Position numbers and translations under genes: made by a program. Below are positions 26,299-35,065 of a stretch of DNA of 64,000 nt, one piece after another (positions within the stretch are counted from its first letter, which is position 1; the number at the start of each line of letters is the position of its first letter). Location: positions 4,030,001 to 4,094,000 of the forward strand of contig NZ_PHUE01000001.1 in the NCBI RefSeq assembly GCF_002813295.1. Direction: 5' to 3'. The notes below the pieces were generated by a model. That model saw nothing but the letters and a program-made list of their open reading frames with translations, was not told the DNA's origin and made no database searches. Origin of the DNA: Flavobacterium sp. 5. Lineage in GTDB: Bacteria; Bacteroidota; Bacteroidia; Flavobacteriales; Flavobacteriaceae.

Positions 26299-27759
26299 TT
26301 ACACTCTTGTTCTGTTTATCGGACTGATATCTGTAAGTTCTTTTGTTGGATTGAATGTAGAACCAATACTTTGCTGAAAGTTAAAGTAGTTATTTGGATC
26401 TACCCTCTTTTTAATATCTAAAAGACGTTTATAATTGCTTCCGTAATATTGTTCTGTCCAATTATGCTGTAAAGGATCAATATAATTGACATAAGCTCCA
26501 GTTGAATTACCAGCATCTGATAATCTTTCGAAAAATTCGTAAGCCCACTCAACATTTTTAAGTGTATCACCCGGTTTGTCTAAATCCCATATTGCTTTTA
26601 TTTCGGGAACAAATCGAGTGTTTCTATGTACATAAGCTGTAGCATCCGAAGCGACATTTTCTATCGCACCGCCCGCATGTGTCCAAACTGCAAAACTGTC
26701 TGGAGATGGGGCTTTACTCATAGAGTCGATAATAACTTTGGCCACATTATTATTCATTCCGCCTTTTGGGAGTACTGTAGACCGAATGTAAGAACTCCTG
26801 CCTGCTACTCTGGTCGTGTTGCCATTATAAAACTCCCAATCTGGAAGTGTCATATTAAATAAATCGGCATTAATTGGTTTTAGTTTTAAAAGTCCTTGCA
26901 GTAGATCAATACCTTCGGCACCATCTCCATTAAAAACAGGAGTTAACCCTAAAACTTTTACATTAGTCGTTTTATCGATTAGGTCTTTTTGATTTCCCAT
27001 AAAACCATATACAGCCATTTCGTTTGGTACTGTTTCGACCCAATCATTGTAATAGCCTAAGACATCTTCGGCCATTTCTAACGGATATCGAATTTGTCCA
27101 ACCAGCATTTTTTTGCTCATTGGTTTACGAACCCGCATTTCCATTTCTACTACAATACCAAAATTCCCACCACCACCACCACAGCAGGCCCAAAATAAGT
27201 CTATGTCTTCGGCTGCAGTACTTTTTACACCTATATGTCTTAATTCACCATCTGGAGTAACGATTTTTAAACTTTCCAGATTGTCGATGCTCATTCCGTA
27301 TGATCGGGAAACAAAACTGTACCCGCCACCAAGCATAAAACCAGGAGGTGCAACAGTAGGACAGCCGCCGCCAACAGGAACAAGTCCCGTATTTGTAGCT
27401 TGCATAAATTTATAGACATCATACCAAATGACACCCATTTGGGCTGTGACAGTTTCTTTCTTTTGATCAAAAGTAATACTGTTTAAATTTTTCATAGCAA
27501 TAACTACCCCACCTTCATTAAGACAATAACCAGCAGCACTGTGACCTCCGCCTTTTATCGAAAAGGGGAAATTATTTGTAATGGCAAACTTTAGTCCAAT
27601 TTTTACATCTTCAATGACTGCCGGGAAGATTATTAAACGAGGTCTGAACTGTATCCGTCCGTTATCGATACGTATAACATCTTCATATTCTAAATCTCCA
27701 GGCTGCAGTACATAACCGCTTAATTCCCTGATTAATTCCTGAATTGCTTTATCTGTCAT
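26299..27759 (-). CDS. BBE-type FAD-linked oxidase, probably bicovalent flavin
   Basis: 486 aa. A PCMH-type FAD-binding domain (residues ~30-215) is followed by a berberine-bridge-enzyme C-terminus (NYIDPLQHNW, YGSNYKRLLDIKKRVDP). His73 in FSIKGGGHSAAGY is the histidyl-FAD attachment site, and Cys133 in VGGGCPTVAPPGFMLGGG is placed as the second, cysteinyl link, so the flavin is likely bound twice. Such oxidases act on bulky or oligosaccharide substrates and on secondary metabolites. There is no signal peptide. It is the last gene of a seven-gene - strand operon. Confidence 0.88.
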   Translation of the reverse strand: MTDKAIQELIRELSGYVLQPGDLEYEDVIRIDNGRIQFRPRLIIFPAVIEDVKIGLKFAITNNFPFSIKGGGHSAAGYCLNEGGVVIAMKNLNSITFDQKKETVTAQMGVIWYDVYKFMQATNTGLVPVGGGCPTVAPPGFMLGGGYSFVSRSYGMSIDNLESLKIVTPDGELRHIGVKSTAAEDIDLFWACCGGGGGNFGIVVEMEMRVRKPMSKKMLVGQIRYPLEMAEDVLGYYNDWVETVPNEMAVYGFMGNQKDLIDKTTNVKVLGLTPVFNGDGAEGIDLLQGLLKLKPINADLFNMTLPDWEFYNGNTTRVAGRSSYIRSTVLPKGGMNNNVAKVIIDSMSKAPSPDSFAVWTHAGGAIENVASDATAYVHRNTRFVPEIKAIWDLDKPGDTLKNVEWAYEFFERLSDAGNSTGAYVNYIDPLQHNWTEQYYGSNYKRLLDIKKRVDPNNYFNFQQSIGSTFNPTKELTDISPINRTRV

Positions 27760-27804
27760 GATTTTTTATTTTTTGATTAATTATATTCTTTAAAGACGCT
27801 GAAA

Positions 27805-28542
27805 TTATCTTGTCAGTGAATATACTTTTGACTGGTATTTTAAATAAGAATCGAAAATATAGGTGTTTTGAATCATTCCAGCAGTAGCAGGGAAAAAGTC
27901 ATCATGCTTTTTGCTTTTAAGATAATCATCATACGCTTTTTTACTTTCGTAGATAATAGAAACCGCAACTTCAAAATTGCGTACCGAAACATCTCTTTTG
28001 ATATCTGTTAGACCGCCAGTTGTAAATTGCTGTATTCCTGGATGACCAGAAAGATATTCTACACAGATGTCTGTAAACTTTTTAATATTTTCTTCTGATT
28101 TGTCTGTCAGTGAGAAATACAGATTATGAAACATACTTTGCGGATAATTTCCATCAGCACCAATAAATTGAGCTTCTGAAGTATTCCCGCCAATGATTAG
28201 ATTACTTACATTGGCATCCATTACACGTCTTGTCGTCCCAGGAACCCATCTGTTTACATCTGCAACAAATTGATTATGTGATGTATCATTAGCATTGTAT
28301 AAATTAAAAGCAGCCTCATCTTTAAATAACTGATGCATAGCAATATCATACTTAACGTCATTCTCTGGTCTAACCATATCTGCCGCTTTTGTACCTATCC
28401 AGAAAGAGATCATATCTTTAGATTCTGAAAGATATTGTCTGGCTTCAGACATATAAGCCTCAATTATATTTGGCGTATTGCTTGTGCCAAGATTAAAGTA
28501 AGTACTATGCAGCAACATTGGCGAAATTTTATTATTTTCCAT
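27805..28542 (-). CDS. Tandem Dabb (stress-responsive A/B barrel) protein
   Basis: 245 aa with two alpha/beta-barrel repeats. The first covers ~8-110 (MLLHSTYFNLGTSNTPNIIE) and the second ~130-235 (MFHNLYFSLTDKSEENIKKF ... RNFEVAVSIIYESKKAYDDY). The second matches the Dabb pattern well. Dabb proteins form dimeric ferredoxin-like barrels, and some are cyclases of polyketides, for example olivetolic acid cyclase. A fused pair would give an intramolecular dimer. It lies 45 bp upstream of the BBE-type gene in the same operon. No catalytic claim is made. Confidence 0.72.
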   Translation of the reverse strand: MENNKISPMLLHSTYFNLGTSNTPNIIEAYMSEARQYLSESKDMISFWIGTKAADMVRPENDVKYDIAMHQLFKDEAAFNLYNANDTSHNQFVADVNRWVPGTTRRVMDANVSNLIIGGNTSEAQFIGADGNYPQSMFHNLYFSLTDKSEENIKKFTDICVEYLSGHPGIQQFTTGGLTDIKRDVSVRNFEVAVSIIYESKKAYDDYLKSKKHDDFFPATAGMIQNTYIFDSYLKYQSKVYSLTR

Positions 28543-28604
28543 TTGATTGTTTTTAAATGTTTTATAAAAGATTATTCTTCAGTTTTGAATAAAAAATATT
28601 TGGA

Positions 28605-29633
28605 TTACTGAAGAAGAAGTGTGGCTACTGAAATATGAGGCCATTTAATCTCTACAACACTTCCATCTGGAGCAAAAACTGGAAAATCAAGAATCACGGT
28701 TTGTGTATATTGTAATTGAAGGAAGGTAGTTCCGTCTGCATTTTGTACCGTTTCTATCCAGAAAATTGCTGATAAACTATTGGCATTTGCATTTACATTT
28801 ACAAAAGGAATATTTGTAATACCCCCAACTGGACCAGTTGCGCCTGGAGTTGCAACACCATCTACAGGATTAGCATCTAAAAAGATAACTACCGTTTTGA
28901 TAATATTTTGTTCTTTAATGGCATTTTCAAGAAGTATATTTGGATTCATGATTACGTCTTGAGGAATACCTGGAGGAGCAATAGCATTTCTTAATTGTGA
29001 TAAATAGGTATCGCTTGTATCATTAACTCTCTTACCATTTACAATAAAAAAAGGAGTAGGATCTGCAACCTCAAATACTGGAGGTCCATCTACAGTAAAA
29101 AAAGTTCCCTGAGCTAAAATTGAATCACCATGCGGTATTGAACCTAATCTGGCAATACTTGGTTGTACAACAGGATCTGTACCACTAGGAAGGTTTAGGA
29201 ATAAACCAGTTTCTAAGTGAATTCCATTTTGACCGCTTGGAAGATTAACATCATCTACTTGCTGTAAATAATGCAAACCCATAAATGTAATATCTGATTG
29301 TGCATTACCGCGATTAATAATATCACCTCCAATAGAAGAAAAGGTAAATGTTTCTGCAGTCGAATTTAATATGATTTTGAATTTGTCTACTGGTGGCGGA
29401 CCTGGTTTTGCCTGATTCATATTTGGCACTTCAATCAAATTAAATCCTGGACCAACCCAGGTACCAATAAGTGATTCTAATACACCTAGATCAACCGGCT
29501 GACTAATTGGGGCACTTTCTAATACCGCACTTTTTAAACTTAATTTTGCAGTTTTATTAGTTGTTTTTGCTTCTAATTTATTTAAACCAGACAGGTTTAG
29601 ATTTGCTAACGGATTGTTTTGTTCTAAAGCCAT
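28605..29633 (-). CDS. Heme-binding/lipocalin-like beta-barrel protein, function unknown
   Basis: 342 aa without a signal peptide. A segment near residue 55 reads LIGTWVGPGFNLIEVPNM, the opening of a nitrobindin/fatty-acid-binding-like barrel. Later strands include HLETGLFLNLP and SIARLGSIPHGDSILAQGTFF, with a His that could serve as a ligand. I think it is a hydrophobic-ligand or heme-binding protein, but I do not recognise the precise family. It sits between the ABM and Dabb genes, so a role in carrying or shaping the pathway substrate is plausible. Confidence 0.5.
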   Translation of the reverse strand: MALEQNNPLANLNLSGLNKLEAKTTNKTAKLSLKSAVLESAPISQPVDLGVLESLIGTWVGPGFNLIEVPNMNQAKPGPPPVDKFKIILNSTAETFTFSSIGGDIINRGNAQSDITFMGLHYLQQVDDVNLPSGQNGIHLETGLFLNLPSGTDPVVQPSIARLGSIPHGDSILAQGTFFTVDGPPVFEVADPTPFFIVNGKRVNDTSDTYLSQLRNAIAPPGIPQDVIMNPNILLENAIKEQNIIKTVVIFLDANPVDGVATPGATGPVGGITNIPFVNVNANANSLSAIFWIETVQNADGTTFLQLQYTQTVILDFPVFAPDGSVVEIKWPHISVATLLLQ

Positions 29634-29701
29634 TTTATTTTTTTTGAATTAATTTATTTATGATAGAATTTAAAAAGTATTTGAAGATTAGCTTTAATTA
29701 G

Positions 29702-30064
29702 TTAAAGTGCTTTTCTGCTAAATCCTTCAATTGTTGTCAATATCTCAGCGGTCATGTAAATCTTTGGAGGAGTATTGAAATCACTTAAGAATAATTCACC
29801 ATAGTTTTTTACAAACGTTGTAAAAAGTGGACCATTTATATGTTTTAAAAATGCATTTTCGTCTTCATAAACTTCCCAAAAAATAATTTCACCTTCTGGT
29901 GGTGTAGGGAGACTTTTTGCATTAAAGTTTGGAATATGCACCATATACAATAGTGTTTCAGGCTCGTTTGCTTGCACATCCTGCGCAAGTTTTTTTAAAG
30001 CTTCAGTGGCTTTTACCTCATTTCCAGGTAAGATTGTCCATTTTCCAGTGAGAGGGTAATACAT
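29702..30064 (-). CDS. Antibiotic-biosynthesis-monooxygenase (ABM) domain protein
   Basis: 120 aa, a single ABM/YgiN-like ferredoxin-fold domain. Supporting segments are KWTILPGNEVKATEALKKLA at the first strand-helix, and GEIIFWEVYEDENAFLKHI then FTTFVKNYGELF at the second half. Members work as cofactor-free monooxygenases on quinols or anthrones, or as small accessory barrels. It is co-transcribed with a ferritin-like oxidase gene 44 bp upstream and a barrel protein 68 bp downstream. Confidence 0.8.
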   Translation of the reverse strand: MYYPLTGKWTILPGNEVKATEALKKLAQDVQANEPETLLYMVHIPNFNAKSLPTPPEGEIIFWEVYEDENAFLKHINGPLFTTFVKNYGELFLSDFNTPPKIYMTAEILTTIEGFSRKAL

Positions 30065-30108
30065 AGTTTTTTTAGTTATTAGTTAAAATTAATAAGCGAT
30101 ATTCAAAA

Positions 30109-31338
30109 TTAAAGTTCAACATATTCAAATGTTGGACCTGCACATTCTCCATTTCCTAACGGAATATTTAATAATTCCAAAGCTTTGTATTTTAGGTCAT
30201 ACATTACTGTGATTCCTTTAATAAGAAGGTCTGGTTCTCCACTAACTGCATCGTTTATTCCGTTAAGAAGTTGAACATATACCTTGTTGAATTCAATTGC
30301 TTTTGACATTAATTCAGGATTATGTTCGTAATCTTTCATCTTTGGATTGGCTTTCATATTATAGACTGATGACCAGCTTACTGTAAAGGGACGACCAGTT
30401 GGAACACTTTTTACAGGCATTTGAAAATTTGTATCATTGGCACTGTACATGCGTCCATAACTTATTTCTTGGAATTTAAAGTAATGAGCATATTCAATAT
30501 CTTCGCCAAACATGACTTGCTCAGTTGAAATAGTACCATCGATACCTTCACCTTGTCCCACGATTTCTCCAATAGCTTCTTCTGCATCTTCATAAGTGAT
30601 TACTTGAGTGATCTTACCGCCGCTTCCATAATAATGTTCTGGAGTAATTTGACGTGTAGGATCTCCAATAAATATTCCGCCAGGAGTTGTTTCGTTTAAA
30701 CGGAGTAAACCATAACGGATCGCTTCATAAAATTGCCCTATACTATCAAAATGTCCAGTAATTTTGGCTTTAGGATTAGAAGGTCTTTCGATAGTAGAAA
30801 ATTCATCTAATGCTTCTCTTGAAAACTTAAGCAGCTGAACTTCAAAAGGAGGTGATCCTTTAGGAACTTCGGGTATTATACCGCCTGGAAGTGGAGTAGG
30901 ATAAACTGGAATGATATCTTTAACATTAAAAAGTTTTTCTCCTTTTTTTATAGTTTTAGGATCGGTTATGGCATTAAGAATATTTGATACGAGTACCATG
31001 TGAAGCATTTCTTCAACAACCACACTTCGGATGAGGGCTCCAGCCTCAACATTTGAGCCTTCTTTAATGGTGTAAAGTCCACATAAATAAGGTGGAATTG
31101 TAGATAGTTCAAGTTGCAATGCGGTTCTAAGACAATCCTGAAGATGTTTAATGTCTTTGACGTAATTTTTTACATCTTTTACAGACATTTTTTTTAACAT
31201 TGTTGGCATTTCATTTTTTACAAAAGAGGCTTTCTCTAAAGAAATTGATGCAACTTCTTCGTTAATGTCTAAATCGGCAATTGGTTTAATTAGTTTTTGA
31301 CGATTTGGATTGTTTTTTTGAAATAATTTATTTTCCAT
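30109..31338 (-). CDS. Ferritin-like protein related to iminophenylpyruvate dimer synthase (VioB/RebD type)
   Basis: 409 aa. The N-terminal four-helix domain shows LQLELSTIPPYLCGLYTI and VVEEMLHMVLVSNIL, giving the E...ExxH metal-ligand pattern of the VioB-type ferritin fold. IGEIVGQGEG and the YAHYFKFQEI segment, plus the closing AGPTFEY, match the same family. VioB/RebD themselves are much larger, so this is a stand-alone ferritin-like domain protein. It may use a dimetal or heme-free centre for an oxidation. It lies 6 bp downstream of the GMC gene. Confidence 0.78.
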   Translation of the reverse strand: MENKLFQKNNPNRQKLIKPIADLDINEEVASISLEKASFVKNEMPTMLKKMSVKDVKNYVKDIKHLQDCLRTALQLELSTIPPYLCGLYTIKEGSNVEAGALIRSVVVEEMLHMVLVSNILNAITDPKTIKKGEKLFNVKDIIPVYPTPLPGGIIPEVPKGSPPFEVQLLKFSREALDEFSTIERPSNPKAKITGHFDSIGQFYEAIRYGLLRLNETTPGGIFIGDPTRQITPEHYYGSGGKITQVITYEDAEEAIGEIVGQGEGIDGTISTEQVMFGEDIEYAHYFKFQEISYGRMYSANDTNFQMPVKSVPTGRPFTVSWSSVYNMKANPKMKDYEHNPELMSKAIEFNKVYVQLLNGINDAVSGEPDLLIKGITVMYDLKYKALELLNIPLGNGECAGPTFEYVEL

Positions 31339-31344
31339 GATTAG

Positions 31345-33225
31345 TTATTGTTCAAGTTGTTTAAGAATAGCTTCAGCTGCTTTAAAAGTTAAAGCAGACA
31401 TTGTTAGAGTTGGGTTAGAGGTTCCAAGAGTTGGCATATTACCGCAGCCTACTAAGAATAGGTTTTCATGATCCCAAGTACGCATATTAGAATCTACAAC
31501 TGAATCTTCTTTTGTAAATCCCATTCGATGTGTTCCTACAATATGGCCAGCCCCAGCAAAAGTGTATCCCTTGCCTTTGTAAGTAACATAATCAGCATCT
31601 TGTCCAGGTTTGTATTCTGTAAAATCTTCAATATCACATTGACTAAACATTTGATCAGAAACAATACCTGTTGCTTCAAATGCCTTCAACATATATTCTG
31701 TGGCTTTATAATGAATAACAGGTCTATAATTGCCTATATTATCTTTGTATGTTGGATCTATAGTTACTCTATTATCAGGATCAGGAGCTTGTTCGCATTC
31801 AAAGTGTGTAAAGAATTGTCTAGTCACAGTTTCTTCAATTTTTGCACGCAGTTTTTTACCGATTATACCTTCATTGACAGCATTAATTACATCAGTTCCA
31901 GGAGATGCTGTTGGCCATGCCCAACCCCAGTTATCTAAAGGTAGTATCCATGCTGCATGATTTTTACGAAATTCACCATCTCTAAAAGTTGGAATATTGG
32001 TTGTGGAACCAGGACCTCGATATGGATAAATAGGATCTTTGGATAATCCCCATCTCAAAACTGTCATGTGGTCCATTAAATTGCGTCCAACTTGATCGCT
32101 ACTATTTGCAGCTCCAGAAGCTAGTAACAACTTAGCGTTTTCGATAGCGCTGGCTGCCATTACATATAATGTTCCTTTTGCTACATGTGTTTCATATTCG
32201 CTAGAACTGCCATTGATATACGTTTTGTATTCAACGCCATTAATCCAGTTTGAAGTTTCATTAATTAATAATTTGGAAGCTACAGCTTGTGTTTTTACTG
32301 TAAGATTCCCCATGTCACATTTTCGGAATGTCTTTAATGCATTGTATTTTGCTTGTACTGGACAAATAGGTACGCAGCTTGCATTTCCTTCACAACGTTG
32401 ACCAGTATAAGGATCCCAATTAGATCCAACGGGATTATAATCTCCAGATTCGGTTTTTATGATATCTAAAGTTTTTGTAGCTTGATTCCATTCGACACCA
32501 TTAATGTCATAATCAGGATTTGGAATTGAATTTCGTCCTTGTGGTGTACTTATACAATATAATTCGTATGTCTTATCATTGAGTACAATTTTATTGTTTT
32601 TGTCAATAACCTTCTTCATTACACCATCAAGATAACTAGTTGGTATACCTTTCATCGGATATACATAGTCTTTGCCAAAAATACTTTTTTGTTCAATAGG
32701 ATAGTTTTGATCCTGAACATTGCCAGAAACACCAATTTCATTTTCAGCCATTTGATAATAACGAGACATATCTTCATACTTAATTGGCCAATCTACACCA
32801 ACACCGTATTTTGATTTCATTTTAAAATCATTTGGCAGCATTCGAAGTGTTGTTCCCAGCCAGTGCAAAGTGGTTCCGCCTGGAGCTCTGGTATTGTCGC
32901 TAGCAAAGGGTATCGGTCCCATTTGAACCAAATATCCTTTAGTAGAGGGTTTGTTTTTTTTGATAATTTCTATATCAAGTACATCAATAGAAGGAGCGTC
33001 TTTGATATTTGGGTATGGTGAGTTGGGAACTTTTATGGGAGCAGTATAAAAAGTATTAAGATAATCTTGATAATTTTTAAAATTAGCTTCTTGATCCATT
33101 GCAATACCTGCCGAAAGACCTGCTTCTAACATTAGAACTTTTTTACCAGCATTGGTAAGTACTTTAGCAATTATTGATCCTGCAATTCCAGAGCCAACAA
33201 TTACTACATCATAATTATTTTCCAT
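31345..33225 (-). CDS. GMC-family FAD dehydrogenase, FAD-GDH-like with Fe-S cysteine motif
   Basis: 626 aa. The FAD-binding GxGxxG is in DVVIVGSGIAGSIIAKVL. The C-terminal GMC block has GTHRMGF and MPTLGTSNPTLTMSALTFKA. A cysteine motif C-x5-C-x3-C occurs in RCEGNASCVPICPVQAKY, as in the [3Fe-4S]-containing catalytic subunit of FAD-dependent glucose dehydrogenase and gluconate dehydrogenases. The gene 18 bp upstream encodes a matching small subunit. No cytochrome subunit is present, so the electron acceptor is unknown. The substrate could be a sugar, alcohol or pathway intermediate. Confidence 0.87.
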   Translation of the reverse strand: MENNYDVVIVGSGIAGSIIAKVLTNAGKKVLMLEAGLSAGIAMDQEANFKNYQDYLNTFYTAPIKVPNSPYPNIKDAPSIDVLDIEIIKKNKPSTKGYLVQMGPIPFASDNTRAPGGTTLHWLGTTLRMLPNDFKMKSKYGVGVDWPIKYEDMSRYYQMAENEIGVSGNVQDQNYPIEQKSIFGKDYVYPMKGIPTSYLDGVMKKVIDKNNKIVLNDKTYELYCISTPQGRNSIPNPDYDINGVEWNQATKTLDIIKTESGDYNPVGSNWDPYTGQRCEGNASCVPICPVQAKYNALKTFRKCDMGNLTVKTQAVASKLLINETSNWINGVEYKTYINGSSSEYETHVAKGTLYVMAASAIENAKLLLASGAANSSDQVGRNLMDHMTVLRWGLSKDPIYPYRGPGSTTNIPTFRDGEFRKNHAAWILPLDNWGWAWPTASPGTDVINAVNEGIIGKKLRAKIEETVTRQFFTHFECEQAPDPDNRVTIDPTYKDNIGNYRPVIHYKATEYMLKAFEATGIVSDQMFSQCDIEDFTEYKPGQDADYVTYKGKGYTFAGAGHIVGTHRMGFTKEDSVVDSNMRTWDHENLFLVGCGNMPTLGTSNPTLTMSALTFKAAEAILKQLEQ

Positions 33226-33243
33226 TTGAATGACTTTTTACTA

Positions 33244-33729
33244 TTATTTTTTTACTGAAAGAGGAAGTTCTGCCCAAGAGCCATAACCAGGTTGTTTAGC
33301 TCCAGGAGGGTGAGCGTGTATGGCATCCCACATAAGACCTTGAATATATGAAGCTGACGATATTACTTCGCCTCCCCAGTTTCCAGTGTACCAAAGGATA
33401 ATGATGCTTTTTGCAAGCCCGTTATAAGATGAATTAGCAATAAATTTTGAAGCTAAAATGGCTTCAATATCTTTTTCAGTATATGATTTGTGATTGAGTA
33501 GTAAGTGGATATCCAGAAAGAAGTAATCGATATCTTCTTTATCTAGATTTTTGAGAATCGTGTTGTAGTAACTTTCTAGCATTCCAGTCGCTTTGAGTTC
33601 CGTTTTACTGAAGCCAGTAAGTAGGGCTGAAACCTCTAAAAAGAGTTTTGTTTGAGAATTGGGTTCCATGATTTTTGTTGTTTGGTTTTTGTTGTTAATA
33701 AAGTTATTTTTTGAAATTACATTTGTCAT
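33244..33729 (-). CDS. Small subunit of a FAD-dependent sugar/alcohol dehydrogenase
   Basis: 161 aa from the first ATG; an internal Met at residue 21 (MEPNSQTKLF, start at 33669) is an equally good start. LFLEVSALLTGFSKTEL and the closing WYTGNWGG...YIQGLMWDAIHAHPPG match the small-subunit family of membrane FAD dehydrogenases (PF12318-like). The usual Tat signal is absent, so the complex with the GMC subunit is probably cytoplasmic. It is the first gene of the operon and is preceded by a 408-bp region with a duplicated regulatory sequence. Confidence 0.75.
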   Translation of the reverse strand: MTNVISKNNFINNKNQTTKIMEPNSQTKLFLEVSALLTGFSKTELKATGMLESYYNTILKNLDKEDIDYFFLDIHLLLNHKSYTEKDIEAILASKFIANSSYNGLAKSIIILWYTGNWGGEVISSASYIQGLMWDAIHAHPPGAKQPGYGSWAELPLSVKK

Positions 33730-34137
33730 TTAGATCAATATTCAAGTGCAAGTGCTTAGAGTTACAGATGTAGTTATTTATCCAAAAGGTAACACGCCTT
33801 TACTGTTGGTTTTTTACAAATTTTGAAACAAAATAGTAACAACTTTAGTTAGTTTCGATACACTAGAGTAGTATTAGTTTATATTGAGCTTTGTTTTGTA
33901 CAACTAAAAATACTTCAGATAAAAAAACATTTTTTGGAAATTGACATAAGAGGGAAATTCAATGTCATGAAAGGATTTTATGTAGTGTTGAATTATTTTC
34001 TTACTTTTAAACTTATTAACTTATTGGTTTTTAATGACTTGAACTTATTTGTTTCAGGAGTGAATTTTCCAATTCTGATAATCCATTTTAATTGATTTTT
34101 ACTATGCAAACTCAGTATGTTGAATAAATAATGAAAA
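33730..34137. other. Intergenic region upstream of the redox operon
   Basis: This 408-bp gap carries copy R1 of a ~300-bp duplication (see the repeat entry) and should contain the promoter of the seven-gene redox operon. No ORF or RNA is visible. An exact TAnnTTTG box was not found on the - strand. Confidence 0.55.
33796..34100. repeat. Duplicated upstream region, copy R1
   Basis: R1 resembles R2 at 38922-39250 in the same order. Shared blocks include TTTTTTACAAATTTT, ACTAAAAATACTT, GAAATTGACATAAGAG and TGTCATGAAAGGAT. Both copies sit upstream of - strand genes of the cluster, so they may carry a common promoter or operator. Confidence 0.75.
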
Positions 34138-35034
34138 TTAGAACCAGCCCATTAGTCCATTTAACTCAAAACTAACTTTACCATTATTTTTAAGAACCAT
34201 TTCTCTTTCATATTCATACGTTTCAAAAGGACTTGAACGCTCAATTAAGTGAATATTTGCACCTAGAGCTTTAGGCATTGCTAAATCCATTTCCCAGATA
34301 TCACCACAAAAAATAGATGAAGATAATTTTGAAATGTCGCCTGATAAAGCTTTGCATATTGCCTCAAAATAAAATGCTCTTCTTAAATATACTGGACGGC
34401 CATCTACCGAAATGGAACTATGAATTGCTGGTAAATCTTCAAATGTCTTTCTTAAATTATTAGAAATTGAAGTGGTTTTTGATTGCTCTAATGTTATTTC
34501 ACATATTCTAAATTTATTTGCTTCACTTTCTACAGAGATACCAGGTGGAAGATTGTTTCTTTCAAAAAGATCACAGAGTCTTTTGGTAATTTTGGTTGAG
34601 TCAGAATTTGAAATAAAATGGATATTTATTTCTTTTTCAAGAAGTTTGCTAAATACATCTCGTGCTTCAGTGCGAAAAGGTGCTTGGTTTTCATTATTAG
34701 AATTGCTATGTGCTTCGAACGGAGGATCAGTCTTTATCCCTTGTTTTCTCATAACTAATTTAGCACTTTCAAATGCTAATATATACGGATCAGCTGCAGC
34801 TGGTGCAGCTGGAGTAGTAGCAATCGTCCAGGAAGCTTTTGGAGAATTTGCTATTATGTAATTTTGTGCTTCTTTCCATTCGGTATTACTTATTGGTGTT
34901 ATAAATGGAACCAGTTTATTGATTTCTAATAAGTATTGTCTCAGATATGCTTTGTAGATAAGATCTATTTGAGTACATGTACCATCAAAGTCTAAAATTA
35001 TATCAGTTATTATATTGGTGGAATTTTTAGTCAT
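34138..35034 (-). CDS. HAD-superfamily phosphatase-like protein
   Basis: 298 aa. HAD motif I is DIILDFDGTCT, motif II lies in IHFISNSDSTKI, and motif IV is the acidic FCGDIWEMDLAMPKALGANI. A large insert between motifs I and II (~25-130) forms the cap. It is probably a small-molecule phosphatase. Its gene starts 31 bp downstream of the trypsin-PLD gene, so the two are co-transcribed. Substrate unknown. Confidence 0.75.
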   Translation of the reverse strand: MTKNSTNIITDIILDFDGTCTQIDLIYKAYLRQYLLEINKLVPFITPISNTEWKEAQNYIIANSPKASWTIATTPAAPAAADPYILAFESAKLVMRKQGIKTDPPFEAHSNSNNENQAPFRTEARDVFSKLLEKEINIHFISNSDSTKITKRLCDLFERNNLPPGISVESEANKFRICEITLEQSKTTSISNNLRKTFEDLPAIHSSISVDGRPVYLRRAFYFEAICKALSGDISKLSSSIFCGDIWEMDLAMPKALGANIHLIERSSPFETYEYEREMVLKNNGKVSFELNGLMGWF

Positions 35035-35065
35035 TTTAAATTATTTTTTAATGTTATTCTAACGA

